Numbered from the stretch's first letter, positions 1 to 10,373 are shown. The stretch: 64,000 bases of DNA from Cohnella rhizosphaerae (GCF_029525575.1 NZ_JAPDIA010000003.1:922214-986213); one strand, 5' to 3'. Notes: generated by a model from the letters alone, not told the origin. Program-made: numbers and translations.

Positions 1-48
1 ACGTTTAAGGCGGGCACCATTCATCTGAACGACAATAAGGGATTTTAA
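1..48 (+). CDS. C-terminal tail of a right-handed beta-helix protein (partial)
   Basis: An open frame enters from the left edge and stops at 46-48, giving 15 residues ending in NDNKGF. The tail aligns with the last residues of the complete beta-helix gene that follows (FKAGTIHLNDNKGF against FKGGNIHLEGNTGF), so two paralogues probably lie in tandem. The function of the missing part cannot be judged. A terminator-like hairpin lies downstream. Confidence 0.6.
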   Translation, partial: TFKAGTIHLNDNKGF

Positions 49-340
49 GTTTTAACGAGCGCGGCTATAGGCGACATCGGGCGACCGAACATTGGGCGAA
101 TGAGCATCTGGCGACTATAGAACAGTGCCGATCCGGATTTCCGGGTTGGCACTTTTTTATTTATTTCGAGGCTTTTCCGAACGCATTTTTGCGGATTTTT
201 TTGCGGCTTCTTAACGTTTTCTAATGTGCGAGATTGTTTTACCCAGGTGCATAGGGGGGTGAAACTCTGGTAAGTCCGATAAATCTAGGTCTAAATCGAG
301 GTTCGTTAAAAACGAAAAAGAGAGCCAACTGGAGGTCGGG
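49..340. other. Intergenic spacer with short GGCGA repeats
   Basis: No gene is visible. Four GGCGA words occur at 70, 80, 95 and 110, the first and last flanked by CTATAG. The rest is a terminator and an AT-richer stretch that probably holds the promoter of the next gene, although no convincing -35/-10 pair could be picked. Confidence 0.4.
125..158 (+). terminator. Intrinsic terminator
   Basis: GTGCC (125-129) pairs with GGCAC (148-152), with further inner pairing of CCGG and CCGG, and six T follow at once (153-158). It would end transcription of the upstream beta-helix gene. Confidence 0.75.
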
Positions 341-1559
341 ATGGAGAGAAACCGGAAGAAACGTTATGCGCTATGGACTGGAATCGCCTTGCTTGCGGCA
401 CTGGTCGCCGTCATGCTTTGGCCGCGCGGCGGGAACGAGAAGGATACGGGGCCGGAGGGCCATCCCTCTCCTTCTCCGTCGCAGACGCAGGAGGCGTCGC
501 CTTCCGGCGAACCGGCAGAACCGGAAGAGCCGGTATGGACGATCGAAGACGGCTCCCTGCACTGCCTGGCGAACGGAGACGATCGCGACGACGATCTGGA
601 GACGCTCGAGGCTTGCGCGAAGAAGGCCAAGGCGGAGGGGCTGCAGCTGCGCCTGTCCGAAGGCGAATATCGCATCGGCGACATTTGGGTCGTCGACGGC
701 GTCAAGGTGCAGGGCGCGGGCGCGGACAAGACGGTCATCGTATCGACGGATCCGAAGCGAGGCTCGATCGATCTGGAGGGCAGCGGGCCATCGCTGAGCG
801 ACCTGAGTCACGTCTATGCGCGAACCGTCAAGCGGGGCGACGGCGAGAACGCGAAAAACAGCATTACCGTCAGGGGAGCGAACGGCTTCCGCATCGAAAA
901 CGTGCATGTCGACAAAGCGAGCACGGCGGGCATTCTCGTCGAGGACGCTTCCGAGGACGGCGTGATCGCGAACAACCTGGTCGAAAATACGGGCGCCGAC
1001 GGCATCCATATCACCGACGGAAGCACCCGCATCCGAATCGAGAACAACAAAGTATCGGGCACGGGGGGACGATGCCATCGCGGTCGTCAGCTACTTGAAG
1101 GACGGCGAGGTGACGCACGACGTGACGATCGCGGGCAACGACGTCGGCTACGACTCCAAGGCGAGAGGCATATCCGTCGTCGGCGGTGAAGACGTGACGA
1201 TCGAGGGCAATTCCATCCAGCGCACCGAGATGGCCGGCATTTATATCTCCGTAGAGAAGGAATGGGAGACCGCCGATACGAAAAACATTACGGTGCAAAA
1301 TAATACGATCGAGCATACCGGCATGCGCAAGAGCAGCGATCATCCGAACATTCTGGTCTATGCGTCGCACGGCAAGCTGGACGATATCACCTTCGAGGCG
1401 AACACGATCAAAAACGCCGTGAACGACGGCATCGGGGTGTGGGGCGACGGGGATTTGGGCAATATTTATTTTTCCAAAAACGTGCTCAGCGATTCTAGCA
1501 AGTCCCCTACCAATTTCAAGGGCGGCAACATCCACCTGGAAGGCAACACAGGATTTTAA
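341..1559 (+). CDS. Membrane-anchored right-handed beta-helix protein (pectate-lyase-like), frameshifted
   Basis: ATG at 341 follows GGAGG at a good distance. Residues 8-27 form one hydrophobic segment (signal anchor), then an acidic Pro/Ser/Glu-rich linker, then repeated beta-helix rungs with motifs such as NNLVENT and NNKVSG, typical of the pectate-lyase/NosD parallel beta-helix fold. The frame breaks at a six-G run (1063-1068). Reading five G joins the two halves into one 405-residue protein that continues DDAIAVVSYL. The substrate is unknown. Its place next to an exopolysaccharide locus fits a polysaccharide lyase or epimerase acting outside the cell, but that is inference. Confidence 0.75.
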
Positions 1560-1575
1560 TAATTCTTATTGACAG

Positions 1576-1608
1576 AGCGCGCCGATGCGATAACGGCGCG
1601 CTTTTTTT
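1576..1608 (+). terminator. Intrinsic terminator
   Basis: AGCGCGCCG (1576-1584) pairs perfectly with CGGCGCGCT (1594-1602), followed by seven T. It separates the beta-helix gene from the exopolysaccharide operon. Confidence 0.9.
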
Positions 1609-1669
1609 GCGTTTTTGAAAAATGAGAAAAACCACTTGAAACCGTTGCCATAATATGCTTGTTTGTTTC

Positions 1670-1801
1670 AGATTCGGAGCCATGCGTTTAAGTTGGGGTC
1701 AAGAATGAGAGAGACGGACGAGCAGGCGATAGGGAGACCCCGCACCTACATAACCTGACCTTCCTCCAGGGGTCTTTCGTTCGTCGGGGTCGTCCGAATC
1801 T
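1670..1801 (+). ncRNA. Candidate structured leader RNA of the exopolysaccharide operon
   Basis: Three nested stems can be read directly: AGATTCGGA (1670-1678) with TCCGAATCT (1793-1801), GACGAGC (1717-1723) with GTTCGTC (1779-1785, one G-U pair), and AGACCCC (1735-1741) with GGGGTCT (1769-1775). Together they form a closed element of about 132 nt ending 52 nt before the first start codon. It does not match the riboswitch consensus sequences I know (c-di-GMP-I, c-di-AMP, EAR). The role as a leader is inferred from position. Confidence 0.5.
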
Positions 1802-1853
1802 CCCAATCCGCAAAGCCCAGAAAATCACACAAATGAAGCGGAGGCTATCTAGA

Positions 1854-2630
1854 ATGGAGCTGCAGCACTACCTGAAGGTCGTCAAGAGATACTGGTGGAT
1901 TCCTGCTCTGCTGATCGTCGTCATCTGCACGGCCGCCTATGTTTACACCAACAAGTACGTGAAGCCCGTTTATCAAGCGTCGACGGACCTGATCGTCAAC
2001 AAGACCGAATCGACGGTCGCCGGACAGCAGATCATCGACCAGAACTCCATCAACACCAACCTCATGCTTATCAATACCTACAAGCAAATCATCAAATCCC
2101 CTTCCGTCATGAAACGCGTCGCCGACGAGCACCCCGAACTCGGCATGACGGCGTCCCAGATCAGCGACAAGGTCTCGGTCAACACGATGAAGGACGCGCA
2201 GATCATCACGCTGGTCGCCAAGGCCGACGATTACGGCACGGCGGTGCAGGTCGTGAACGGCGTATCGAACGCCTTCCGCAGCAGCGTCACCGAGCTCATG
2301 AAGCTGAACAATATCACCGTGCTTACCCAGCCGGATCCGCTGGCCGCGCCAGGACCGATCAACAGCAGCCACACCGTCCTGTATATCTTCAGCTTCCTGC
2401 TCTCGGCGCTGCTCGGCTTCGGCATCGCGTTCCTGGTCGACTATCTGGACGACAAGGTAAGGACGGCCGACGACCTCGAGAGCGAGCTCGGCATCACGAT
2501 GCTCGCAAGCATCGGCAAGATCAGGCAAAAGGATATGGCGCAAGGCAAAGTCCGCACCGCCATCCCGTTCGCCAGGGAAGCCGCCGTACGCGGGAAGCAG
2601 GAGCTCAGACCCGCCGAAGAGCAGCGCTGA
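1854..2630 (+). CDS. Wzz-type chain-length / tyrosine-kinase modulator protein
   Basis: The family (YveK/CapA-like Wzz proteins) sets exopolysaccharide chain length and activates the partner BY-kinase. ATG at 1854 was chosen because AGCGGAGG lies nine bases upstream; an in-frame ATG at 1833 has no such site. The 258-residue protein has a first membrane segment at about residues 15-35, an extracytoplasmic domain, a second membrane segment near 175-195 (the Pro-containing TM2 region) and a basic cytoplasmic tail. It is the first gene of the locus; a glycosyltransferase and then the kinase follow. The fold assignment is firm, the exact partner inferred. Confidence 0.85.
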   Translation: MELQHYLKVVKRYWWIPALLIVVICTAAYVYTNKYVKPVYQASTDLIVNKTESTVAGQQIIDQNSINTNLMLINTYKQIIKSPSVMKRVADEHPELGMTASQISDKVSVNTMKDAQIITLVAKADDYGTAVQVVNGVSNAFRSSVTELMKLNNITVLTQPDPLAAPGPINSSHTVLYIFSFLLSALLGFGIAFLVDYLDDKVRTADDLESELGITMLASIGKIRQKDMAQGKVRTAIPFAREAAVRGKQELRPAEEQR

Positions 2631-2668
2631 CCTGCGAAGGCGAGCGAAGGAGGCGGAAGCGGCCGGTC

Positions 2669-3853
2669 ATGACTTTGCATAATATTCTAATCTACCGAGA
2701 TAGTCTGTTGGCGCCATCCGAAACTTTTATTCGATCCCAAGCGGAGGGCATGCGTTCCTACCGCGCCCACTATGCGGGCTCGAAGCGCAATGCGGGCCTT
2801 GCGCTCGATCCCGAACGCGTCAACGTGCTGAACGACGGCGGCGCGGGCGGAAGATTGCGCGAACTGCTGTTCAAGGCGACTGGCCTCGGATTTCCGATCG
2901 AGCGCAAGTTCAGACAGTTGGATTTCCGCCTGCTGCACGCGCACTTCGGTCCCGACGGCGTGTTGGCCGCGCCGATCGCGAGACGGCTGCGCATCCCGCT
3001 CATCGTCACGTTCCACGGCTACGACGCGACGGTCAAAGACGAGCACGCCCGCAAGTCCTACTACACGCACCGGCAATATATTCGCAAAAGAGAGCAGCTC
3101 CAGCGGTCGGCGGCGGTATTCATCGCCGTATCGGACTTCATCCGCGGCAAGCTGATCGAGAAGGGATACCCCGAGGAAAAGATCGTGCGTCACTATATCG
3201 GCGTCGACACGGAGCTGTTCAAGCCCGATCCGGCGCTGCCGAGGGAAAAAATCGTGCTGTTCGTCGGCCGTCTGGTCGAGGTGAAAGGCGCTGCCCATCT
3301 CATTCGGGCGATGCGCGAGGTGCAGCGGCAGGTGCCGGATGCCGAGCTCGTCCTCATCGGCGACGGGCCGCTCCGGACGGAGCTGGAGTCGATGGCGGCC
3401 GGTATGCTCCGCAAGTACCGGTTCCTGGGTACGCAGCCGCCCGACGTCGTGAGGCACTGGATGAACCGCGCGCAAGTGTTCTCCGTACCGAGCGTGCCGA
3501 CGCCGACGGGCGCGGAGGAGGCATTCGGCATCTCCTTTCTCGAAGCGGCTTCGATGCGGCTTCCCGTGGCGAGCTTCCGCACGGGCGGCATTCCGGAGGC
3601 GGTGAGCGACGGCGAGACCGGGCTGCTGGCCGCCCCGCACGATTGGCTCGCGCTCGGCGCCGGCATCGCGCGGCTGTTGAGCGACGAAGCGCTATGGCGG
3701 CAAATGAGCGCAAGGAGCAGGGAAAGAGCATGCGAATCGTTCGATCTGAAGGAACAAACCCAGAAGCTCGAACGAATCTATCATTCCGTATTGGCAGGCG
3801 ATACAAGCCAGGCGACGGGCTACCGGTTGATGCCGAGCCGCATCGACGCATGA
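2669..3853 (+). CDS. Family 4 glycosyltransferase
   Basis: This 394-residue protein has the two Rossmann-type halves of GT-B enzymes. Visible markers are HAHFGPDG and FHGYD in the N-terminal half, FVGRLVEVKG and IGDGP in the nucleotide-sugar half, and EEAFGISFLEA, the E-x7-E motif of GT4. It should transfer one sugar to the lipid-linked repeat unit on the cytoplasmic side. Donor and acceptor cannot be read from sequence. ATG at 2669 follows an AAGGAGG-like site. The gene lies 38 bases after the chain-length gene, in the same operon. Confidence 0.85.
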   Translation: MTLHNILIYRDSLLAPSETFIRSQAEGMRSYRAHYAGSKRNAGLALDPERVNVLNDGGAGGRLRELLFKATGLGFPIERKFRQLDFRLLHAHFGPDGVLAAPIARRLRIPLIVTFHGYDATVKDEHARKSYYTHRQYIRKREQLQRSAAVFIAVSDFIRGKLIEKGYPEEKIVRHYIGVDTELFKPDPALPREKIVLFVGRLVEVKGAAHLIRAMREVQRQVPDAELVLIGDGPLRTELESMAAGMLRKYRFLGTQPPDVVRHWMNRAQVFSVPSVPTPTGAEEAFGISFLEAASMRLPVASFRTGGIPEAVSDGETGLLAAPHDWLALGAGIARLLSDEALWRQMSARSRERACESFDLKEQTQKLERIYHSVLAGDTSQATGYRLMPSRIDA

Positions 3854-3902
3854 GCGCCGCGACACGGATCGTCGCAAACACATTAAAGGACAGGCAGGGA
3901 TC

Positions 3903-4598
3903 ATGATGATAAGAGAAAACGGCAAGCATCGTCAAATCGCCAAAGCGGGGCCGGGCTCCTCGGTGTCCGAGTCCTACAAGAAGCTGCGGACGAACATCCG
4001 GTTCTCCTCGATGGGAGAAGCGGTCAAGCTGATCCTCGTCGCCTCGGCGGTTCCCGGGGAAGGCCGTACGACGACCGCGATCAATCTGGCGATCAGTTAC
4101 GCGCAGGAAAACAAAAACGTGCTGCTGCTCGACGCCGATCTTCGGCGGCCGGCGGTCGCGCAAGCTTTCTTCCGCACCAGCCGGACGGGCCTGAGCGATC
4201 TTCTGATCGGTCGCGGCAAGCCGGAGGACGCGATCCAGCAGACGGACATCGCAGGGCTGTTCGTGCTCGCGGCCGGCACCGTGCCGCCGAATCCTTCGGA
4301 GCTGCTCGGTTCCGAATCGATGCGCAGGCTGCTTGAGGAGCTGAAGACGCAATTCGACGTGATCGTCGTCGATTCGCCGCCGGCTTCGTCGTTCGCCGAC
4401 GCCCAGATCGTCGGCGCGATGTCCGACGGCGTCGTTCTCGTCGCCCGCTCGGGCAAAGTCACCAAGGAAGCCGTTCGCCGGACCCGCCTGGGCCTGGAGC
4501 ACGTCGGCGCCCATATCCTCGGCGCCGTCCTGAACAATACGAACCGCGACCGCATTGAATCCAGCTACGCCAATTACTATGGATACGGGGGAGATTAA
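3903..4598 (+). CDS. CpsD/CapB-family tyrosine kinase with altered Walker A
   Basis: BY-kinases of this family autophosphorylate on a C-terminal tyrosine cluster and control Wzx/Wzy-dependent polymer export. The 231-residue protein shows Walker A' LLLDADLRRP, Walker B VIVVDSPP and a C-terminal cluster with four tyrosines (YANYYGY). The P-loop reads PGEGRTTT, where the family has GEGK-S/T-T, so the invariant lysine is arginine (codon CGT, about residue 54). That may weaken or abolish ATP hydrolysis. ATG at 3903 or 3906 are both possible starts. It normally works with the Wzz-type protein at 1854. Confidence 0.85.
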   Translation: MMIRENGKHRQIAKAGPGSSVSESYKKLRTNIRFSSMGEAVKLILVASAVPGEGRTTTAINLAISYAQENKNVLLLDADLRRPAVAQAFFRTSRTGLSDLLIGRGKPEDAIQQTDIAGLFVLAAGTVPPNPSELLGSESMRRLLEELKTQFDVIVVDSPPASSFADAQIVGAMSDGVVLVARSGKVTKEAVRRTRLGLEHVGAHILGAVLNNTNRDRIESSYANYYGYGGD

Positions 4599-4601
4599 AC
4601 C

Positions 4602-5318
<717 letters not shown>

Positions 5319-5372
5319 GCCCTATCAAAATGGACCGGAGTCATCGGGCACGGACAGGAGGACGACAGCCAA

Positions 5373-6530
5373 ATGAAAGTCGCGATCGTTCACGAATGGT
5401 TGACGACGTACGCGGGATCGGAGAAAGTGGTCGAACAAATGCTCGAGGTGTACCCCGAAGCGGACGTGTTCGTTATGGTCGATTTCCTGCCGGAGAAGGA
5501 TCGAGGATTCCTCAAGGGCCGGAAGGTCCGCACCTCGTTTTTGCAAAACATGCCGTTCGCCAAAAAGAAGTACAGGCAGTACCTGCCGCTGATGCCCCTC
5601 GCCATCGAACAATTCGATCTGTCCGCCTACGATCTCATTTTATCGAGCTCCCATGCGGTCGCCAAAGGCGTCATCACCGGGCCGAACCAACTCCATATCT
5701 CGTACGTGCATTCGCCGATTCGCTACGCCTGGGACATGCAGCATCAATACCTTAAGGAGTCGGGCCTGCAGCGCGGACTCAAGGGCGCCTTCGCCAAGTG
5801 GATGCTGAGCCGCATTCGCATGTGGGACTACCGGACCGCGAACGGCGTGGATTACTTTATCGCCAACTCCGAGTTCATCGCCAGCCGCATCTGGAAGGTG
5901 TACCGCAGAGAATCCAGCGTCATCTACCCGCCCGTCAACGTGAACGCCTTCGCCTACCGCGAAGACAAGGAAGACTTCTACCTGACGGCCTCCCGCATGG
6001 TCCCCTACAAGAAGATGGACATGATCGCCGAAGCGTTCGCCGGCATGCCGGACAAGAAGCTGGTCGTCATCGGCGACGGACCCGACATGGAGAAGGTCAA
6101 GGCCCAGGCGGCCAAATCGCCGAACATCCAGGTGCTCGGCTACCAGCCGGACGCCGTGCTGATCGACCATATGCAGCGCGCCAAGGCGTTCGTGTTCGCG
6201 GCCGAAGAGGACTTCGGCATTACGCCGGTCGAGGCGCAGGCTTGCGGGACGCCGGTCATCGCGTACGGCAGGGGCGGCTCGCTCGAGACCGTCCGCGGTC
6301 TCGGCGTCCCGCAGCCGACGGGCGTCTTCTTCGAAGAGCAGACGCCGGCGCAGGTGATCGCGGCCGTGAGCCGGTTCGAGAACGAGGGCGGCGCGATTCA
6401 GGCGGCGAACTGCCGCAAGAACGCGGTGCGCTTCTCTCCGGAGTCGTTCCGCAAGAAGCTGCAGCAGCACGTCGACAACAAGCTGCATCACAATACGCGC
6501 CAGGCGGGAAGCGTCCAGGCCGTTCTATAG
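5373..6530 (+). CDS. Family 4 glycosyltransferase
   Basis: A 385-residue GT-B enzyme. The start IVHEWLTTYAGSEKVV is typical of a GT4 subgroup common in exopolysaccharide clusters. HSPIRYAWD and the C-terminal EEDFGITPVEAQACGTPVIAYG carry the family E-x7-E signature and nucleotide-sugar site. ATG at 5373 is preceded by GGAGGA. It probably adds the second or a later sugar of the repeat. Mannose is a reasonable donor guess because GDP-mannose synthesis is encoded downstream, but that is inference. Confidence 0.85.
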   Translation: MKVAIVHEWLTTYAGSEKVVEQMLEVYPEADVFVMVDFLPEKDRGFLKGRKVRTSFLQNMPFAKKKYRQYLPLMPLAIEQFDLSAYDLILSSSHAVAKGVITGPNQLHISYVHSPIRYAWDMQHQYLKESGLQRGLKGAFAKWMLSRIRMWDYRTANGVDYFIANSEFIASRIWKVYRRESSVIYPPVNVNAFAYREDKEDFYLTASRMVPYKKMDMIAEAFAGMPDKKLVVIGDGPDMEKVKAQAAKSPNIQVLGYQPDAVLIDHMQRAKAFVFAAEEDFGITPVEAQACGTPVIAYGRGGSLETVRGLGVPQPTGVFFEEQTPAQVIAAVSRFENEGGAIQAANCRKNAVRFSPESFRKKLQQHVDNKLHHNTRQAGSVQAVL

Positions 6531-6545
6531 GGGGAAAAGACAACG

Positions 6546-7895
6546 ATGAAACTGACTTTTATCGGTACAGGCTATGTCGGGCTCGTGTCCGGCGTCTGCT
6601 TTTCGGAGATCGGCAACGACGTCACTTGCCTGGACAAGGATCTGGGCAAGATCGAGCGCCTGAACCGCGGCGAGGTGCCGATCTACGAGCCGGGCCTCCA
6701 GGAGCTGATCGCCAAAAACCGCGAGCTCGGACGCCTGCGCTTCTCCGGCGAGCTGACGCCCGCGGTCGAGCGCGCCGAGGCGATCTTCCTCTGCGTCGGC
6801 ACGCCGCCGCTGCCGAACGGGGAAGCGAACCTGGCGTTCATCGAGCAGGCCGCGCAGGAGATCGCCCTCGCGATGAACGGCTACAAGATCATCGCGACGA
6901 AGAGCACCGTGCCGGTCGGCACGAACGACCGCATCCGGGACATCGTCTCGAAGCTGACGCCGCATCCGTTCGACGTCGTCTCGATTCCCGAATTTCTGCG
7001 GGAGGGCTCGGCCATCGCGGACACGCTGCATCCGGACCGCATCATCATCGGCACCGACAGCCCAGAAGCCGCGGAGAAGATCGCCGAGCTGCACCGGCCG
7101 CTGACCGACCGGATCATGGTGACCGACGTGCGCAGCGCGGAGATGATCAAGTATGCGTCCAACGCCTTCCTCGCGACCAAGATCTCCTTCATCAACGAGA
7201 TCGCCAACATCTGCGAGAAGGTCGGCGCGGACGTCACGGACGTCGCGAAGGGCATGGGCCACGACCGGCGGATCGGGCCGTCGTTCCTTCAGGCGGGCAT
7301 CGGCTACGGCGGATCTTGCTTCCCGAAGGATACGAACGCGCTTATCCAGATCGCGGGCAACGTCGACTACGAGTTCAAGCTGCTGAAGTCGGTCGTCGAG
7401 GTCAACCAGGGCCAGCGCTTCAACGTGATGACGAAGCTGCGGCATTCGCTCGGCGAGCTCGGCGGCAAGCGGATCGGCGTCTGGGGGCTGGCGTTCAAGC
7501 CGGACACCGACGACGTGCGCGAGTCGCCGGCGCTGGACATCATCGGCGCGCTGCTGGCGGAGGGCGCCGAGGTACAGGCCTACGACCCGGTGGCGACGGC
7601 CAACTTCAAGGCGATCTTCGATCAGGCGGACGAGGTGGAATGGCGCGACGATCCGATCGAGGCGGCGCGGGACTGCGACGCGCTGTGCCTGTTGACCGAC
7701 TGGGCGGAATTCAAGTCGCTGTCGCTGACCGAGGTACAGGCGGCCATGCGGCAAAACATTCTGATCGACGGCCGCAACGTGTACACGAGCGAGCAGGTCG
7801 ACGAAGCCGATCTCCGTTATTATTCGGTCGGACGGCCGCATGTCGGCAGCCTGTCCCAGTTCGAGGCCGATCCGATCGCTTTTTATGGCAGGTGA
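6546..7895 (+). CDS. ugd: UDP-glucose 6-dehydrogenase
   Basis: The enzyme oxidises UDP-glucose with two NAD+ to UDP-glucuronate. The 449-residue length fits the family. Visible are the N-terminal NAD site GTGYVGLVSG, the central motif YASNAFLATKISFINEIANIC, the catalytic cysteine in GYGGSCFPKD (about residue 260), and the C-terminal UDP-binding part beginning GVWGLAFKPDTDDVRESPAL. Sixteen bases separate it from the preceding glycosyltransferase. Its presence implies a uronic acid in the polymer. UDP-glucose would come from GalU, encoded about 5.3 kb downstream. Confidence 0.95.
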   Translation: MKLTFIGTGYVGLVSGVCFSEIGNDVTCLDKDLGKIERLNRGEVPIYEPGLQELIAKNRELGRLRFSGELTPAVERAEAIFLCVGTPPLPNGEANLAFIEQAAQEIALAMNGYKIIATKSTVPVGTNDRIRDIVSKLTPHPFDVVSIPEFLREGSAIADTLHPDRIIIGTDSPEAAEKIAELHRPLTDRIMVTDVRSAEMIKYASNAFLATKISFINEIANICEKVGADVTDVAKGMGHDRRIGPSFLQAGIGYGGSCFPKDTNALIQIAGNVDYEFKLLKSVVEVNQGQRFNVMTKLRHSLGELGGKRIGVWGLAFKPDTDDVRESPALDIIGALLAEGAEVQAYDPVATANFKAIFDQADEVEWRDDPIEAARDCDALCLLTDWAEFKSLSLTEVQAAMRQNILIDGRNVYTSEQVDEADLRYYSVGRPHVGSLSQFEADPIAFYGR

Positions 7896-7938
7896 ACGCG
7901 CCGCCGAGGCGCAATCAAGACGAGGGAGTGCCCGCGAG

Positions 7939-9238
7939 ATGAGAAAGAATGCTTCGGTCTGGTGGATGAACCCCACCATCCTGTTCGCCATCGTGATGGG
8001 GGTCGTCATCGCAGGCGCCTATATGATCCCGGCCCGGAACTACCTGATGTTCTACCGGGTGGAGAAATTCATCGACAGCGGCAACATCTGGCTCGCCGTC
8101 TATCCGGCGGTCGCCTTCGTGCTGGGCGGCTTGCTGTCGGCGGCGCTGTACAAAAAAGGCGAAGCCCGTATCGGTGCTGCCCGACGCCGTGATAAAGCGC
8201 GAAAGCTTCATCAAGTTCGTCGTTTACGCGCTGTTCGCCATGACGCTGTTCGGCTACGCGGTCTATTTTCTGATCATGGTCCGAAGCGGCTTCACGGTGT
8301 CGCTGTTCTTGTCCGTCATCAAGGGAGAGCCGGGCGCCATCTACGCGATCAAGCAGAACTTCGACAAGATCACGGGCGTCACCTCGTTCACGAACTTCGG
8401 CATCGCGTTCACCATCCTCGCGACCTACTACCAGTGCCTGAAGGGGAAAAAGACGTTCCTGCCCGCGATGGCGGTCGTCTTCCTGCTGACGCTCATGCGC
8501 TCGATCTTCTTCTCCGAACGGCTCGCCTTGATGGAGATTCTGGTGCCGGCGGTCATCATCTGGATCTCGATGCGGCTGAAGCAGGGCAAGCGGGTGCCGT
8601 TCGTGAAGCTGTATCCGCTCATCGGCATCGTGTTCGTCATCGGCTTTTTCGGCCTCAGCGAGTACTTCCGTTCCTGGCTGAGCTACTACGTCCACATCTA
8701 TCCTTCGTTCTGGGAGTTCGTCGTCACCCGCTTTTTCGGCTACTACGTCACCGCTCTCAATACCGGCACCTTGTACATAAGAGAGCTGGGATTCCCGTCG
8801 ATTCCGTTCCCCTACTACACCTGGGAGTGGCTGTGGAAAATCCCGCCGGGCGGCGAAGCGTATGCCGACGTGTACGGCGTGCGTCCGATGAACCTGCTTA
8901 ACAACATACTCGATACGATGGGCAATCCGGAGTTCAACAATCCGTCCGGGCTCATGCTCCCCTATCACGATTACGGCTTCGGCGGAGCGCTGGTCTACAT
9001 GGCGCTTCTCGGCTATGTCAGCGGCGTGCTGTATACGCACTTCCGCAACAATCACACGTTCGGCATGCTTCTGTATCCAATCTGGATCGTGGGCATTCTG
9101 GAGTTTCCGCGGTACCTGTACTTTACGAGCGGCCGCTTCTTTCCTTGCTGGGTCGTGCTGCTCCTGTTCACGCTCGTCCTTCATTACAATAAGCGAAAAA
9201 TCAAGAGCTGGCGGCTCTCGGGGGTGAACCGGACATGA
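7939..9238 (+). CDS. O-antigen/exopolysaccharide polymerase (Wzy-like), frameshifted
   Basis: This is a hydrophobic protein with about ten membrane segments and a large extracytoplasmic loop containing SIPFPYYTWEW, resembling oligosaccharide-repeat polymerases. Position among glycosyltransferases and a flippase supports the Wzy role. ATG at 7939 follows GAGGGAG. The frame breaks at a six-A run (8152-8157). With five A, the N-terminal part (ending LLSAALYKK) joins the rest (AKPVSVLPDAVIK) to give 432 residues. Its TGA overlaps the next ATG (ATGA at 9235). Wzy proteins are poorly conserved, so the assignment rests on topology and context. Confidence 0.7.
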
Positions 9239-10373
9239 CTATGCAGAGAATCTACATCAACGGCCGATTCCTGACGCATCCGGTCACGGGCGTGCAGCGG
9301 TACGCGATCGAGGTGCTCCGCTCGCTCGACGCGATGGTCGGGGTACGCGACGCCGCGGTCGAAGGCTATGAATTCGTCGTGCTGGCGCCCAAGGGAGACC
9401 TTCGGGACATCGGCCTGCGCCATATCGCGACGAAGCAGGCGGGACGCGGCTCCGGCCACGCCTGGGAGCAGCTCAGCCTGCCGGCGCTCTGCGCGGACGG
9501 CTTTCTGCTCAGCTTGTGCAATACGGGGCCGATGATCAAACGCCGCCAGGCCGTCACGATGCATGACGCGGCGGTATACGCGGCGCCGGGCACGTACTCC
9601 TTCGCCTTCCGCGCCTGGTACAAGGTGCTGCAGCGCGCGCTCGGCATGAACGCGAAGGGCGTCCTCACCTGCTCCAAGTTCTCCAGCGGGCAGCTGACGG
9701 AGCACTTCGGCGTTCCGGCGCGCAAGATCAAGACGATCTACCACGGCCGGGAGCATATCCTCCGGATCAGGCCCGACGAGACGGTGTTCGAGCGTCACGG
9801 CCTGACGCGCCCTTACGTGCTGGCGGTCAGCAGCATGAGCCCGAACAAAAACTTCGCGTCCGTCGCGAAAGCGATCGAGCTGATGGGCGACGTCGGCTTC
9901 GACATCGTCATCGCCGGCGGCAGCAGCAAGATCTTCAAGCCGGCCGGCAGCCGGATCGGCGGCGAAGTGAAGCAGCTCGGCTACGTGACGGACGAAGAGC
10001 TGAGGGCCTTGTACGACCGGGCTTCCTGCTTCGTCTTCCCGTCGTTTTACGAAGGCTTCGGCTTCCCGGCACTCGAGGCGATGGCCTGCGGCTGTCCCGT
10101 CGTCGCTTCCGACGCGGCCTCGATCCCCGAAGTCTGCCGGGACGCCGTGCTCTACTGCGATCCGCGCGAGCCGGCGGACATCGCGGTCAAGATCAAGCGC
10201 ATCATGGAGGACGACGCGCTGCGGACGCAGCTGCGCGAGCGGGGGGCTCGCGCGAGCCGGCGCCTTCTCGTGGGACAAGTGCGCGCGCGAGACGCTGGAC
10301 GCGATTCGGCCGCACCTGGCCGCGTCAGAGCCGGCGTACGCGCCGGAGCGCGAGAGGGGGGTGGAGCCGGTGA
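9235..10373 (+). CDS. Family 4 glycosyltransferase, two frameshifts
   Basis: N-terminal YINGRFLTHPVTGVQRYAIEVL and C-terminal FPSFYEGFGFPALEAMACGCPVVAS are classic for GT4 mannosyl/rhamnosyl transferases; the E-x7-E pair lies in the second motif. Two six-G runs (10241-10246 and 10356-10361) each hold one base too many. Correcting both gives a 378-residue protein ending at TGA 10371-10373, which overlaps the next GTG start, the usual coupling in this operon. Without the second correction it would fuse to the next gene. Confidence 0.8.

Noticed and set aside
371..1535. Long minus-strand open frames opposite many genes (for example opposite the beta-helix, exopolysaccharide and cyd genes)
   Set aside because: High GC makes stop codons rare in the complementary frames. 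These lack family motifs and ribosome sites and cover real genes.
1735..1775. AGACCCC/GGGGTCT stem in the exopolysaccharide leader as a plain terminator
   Set aside because: The sequence after the stem is TTCGTTCG, not a T-run, and the stem is nested in two others. A structured leader is the better reading.
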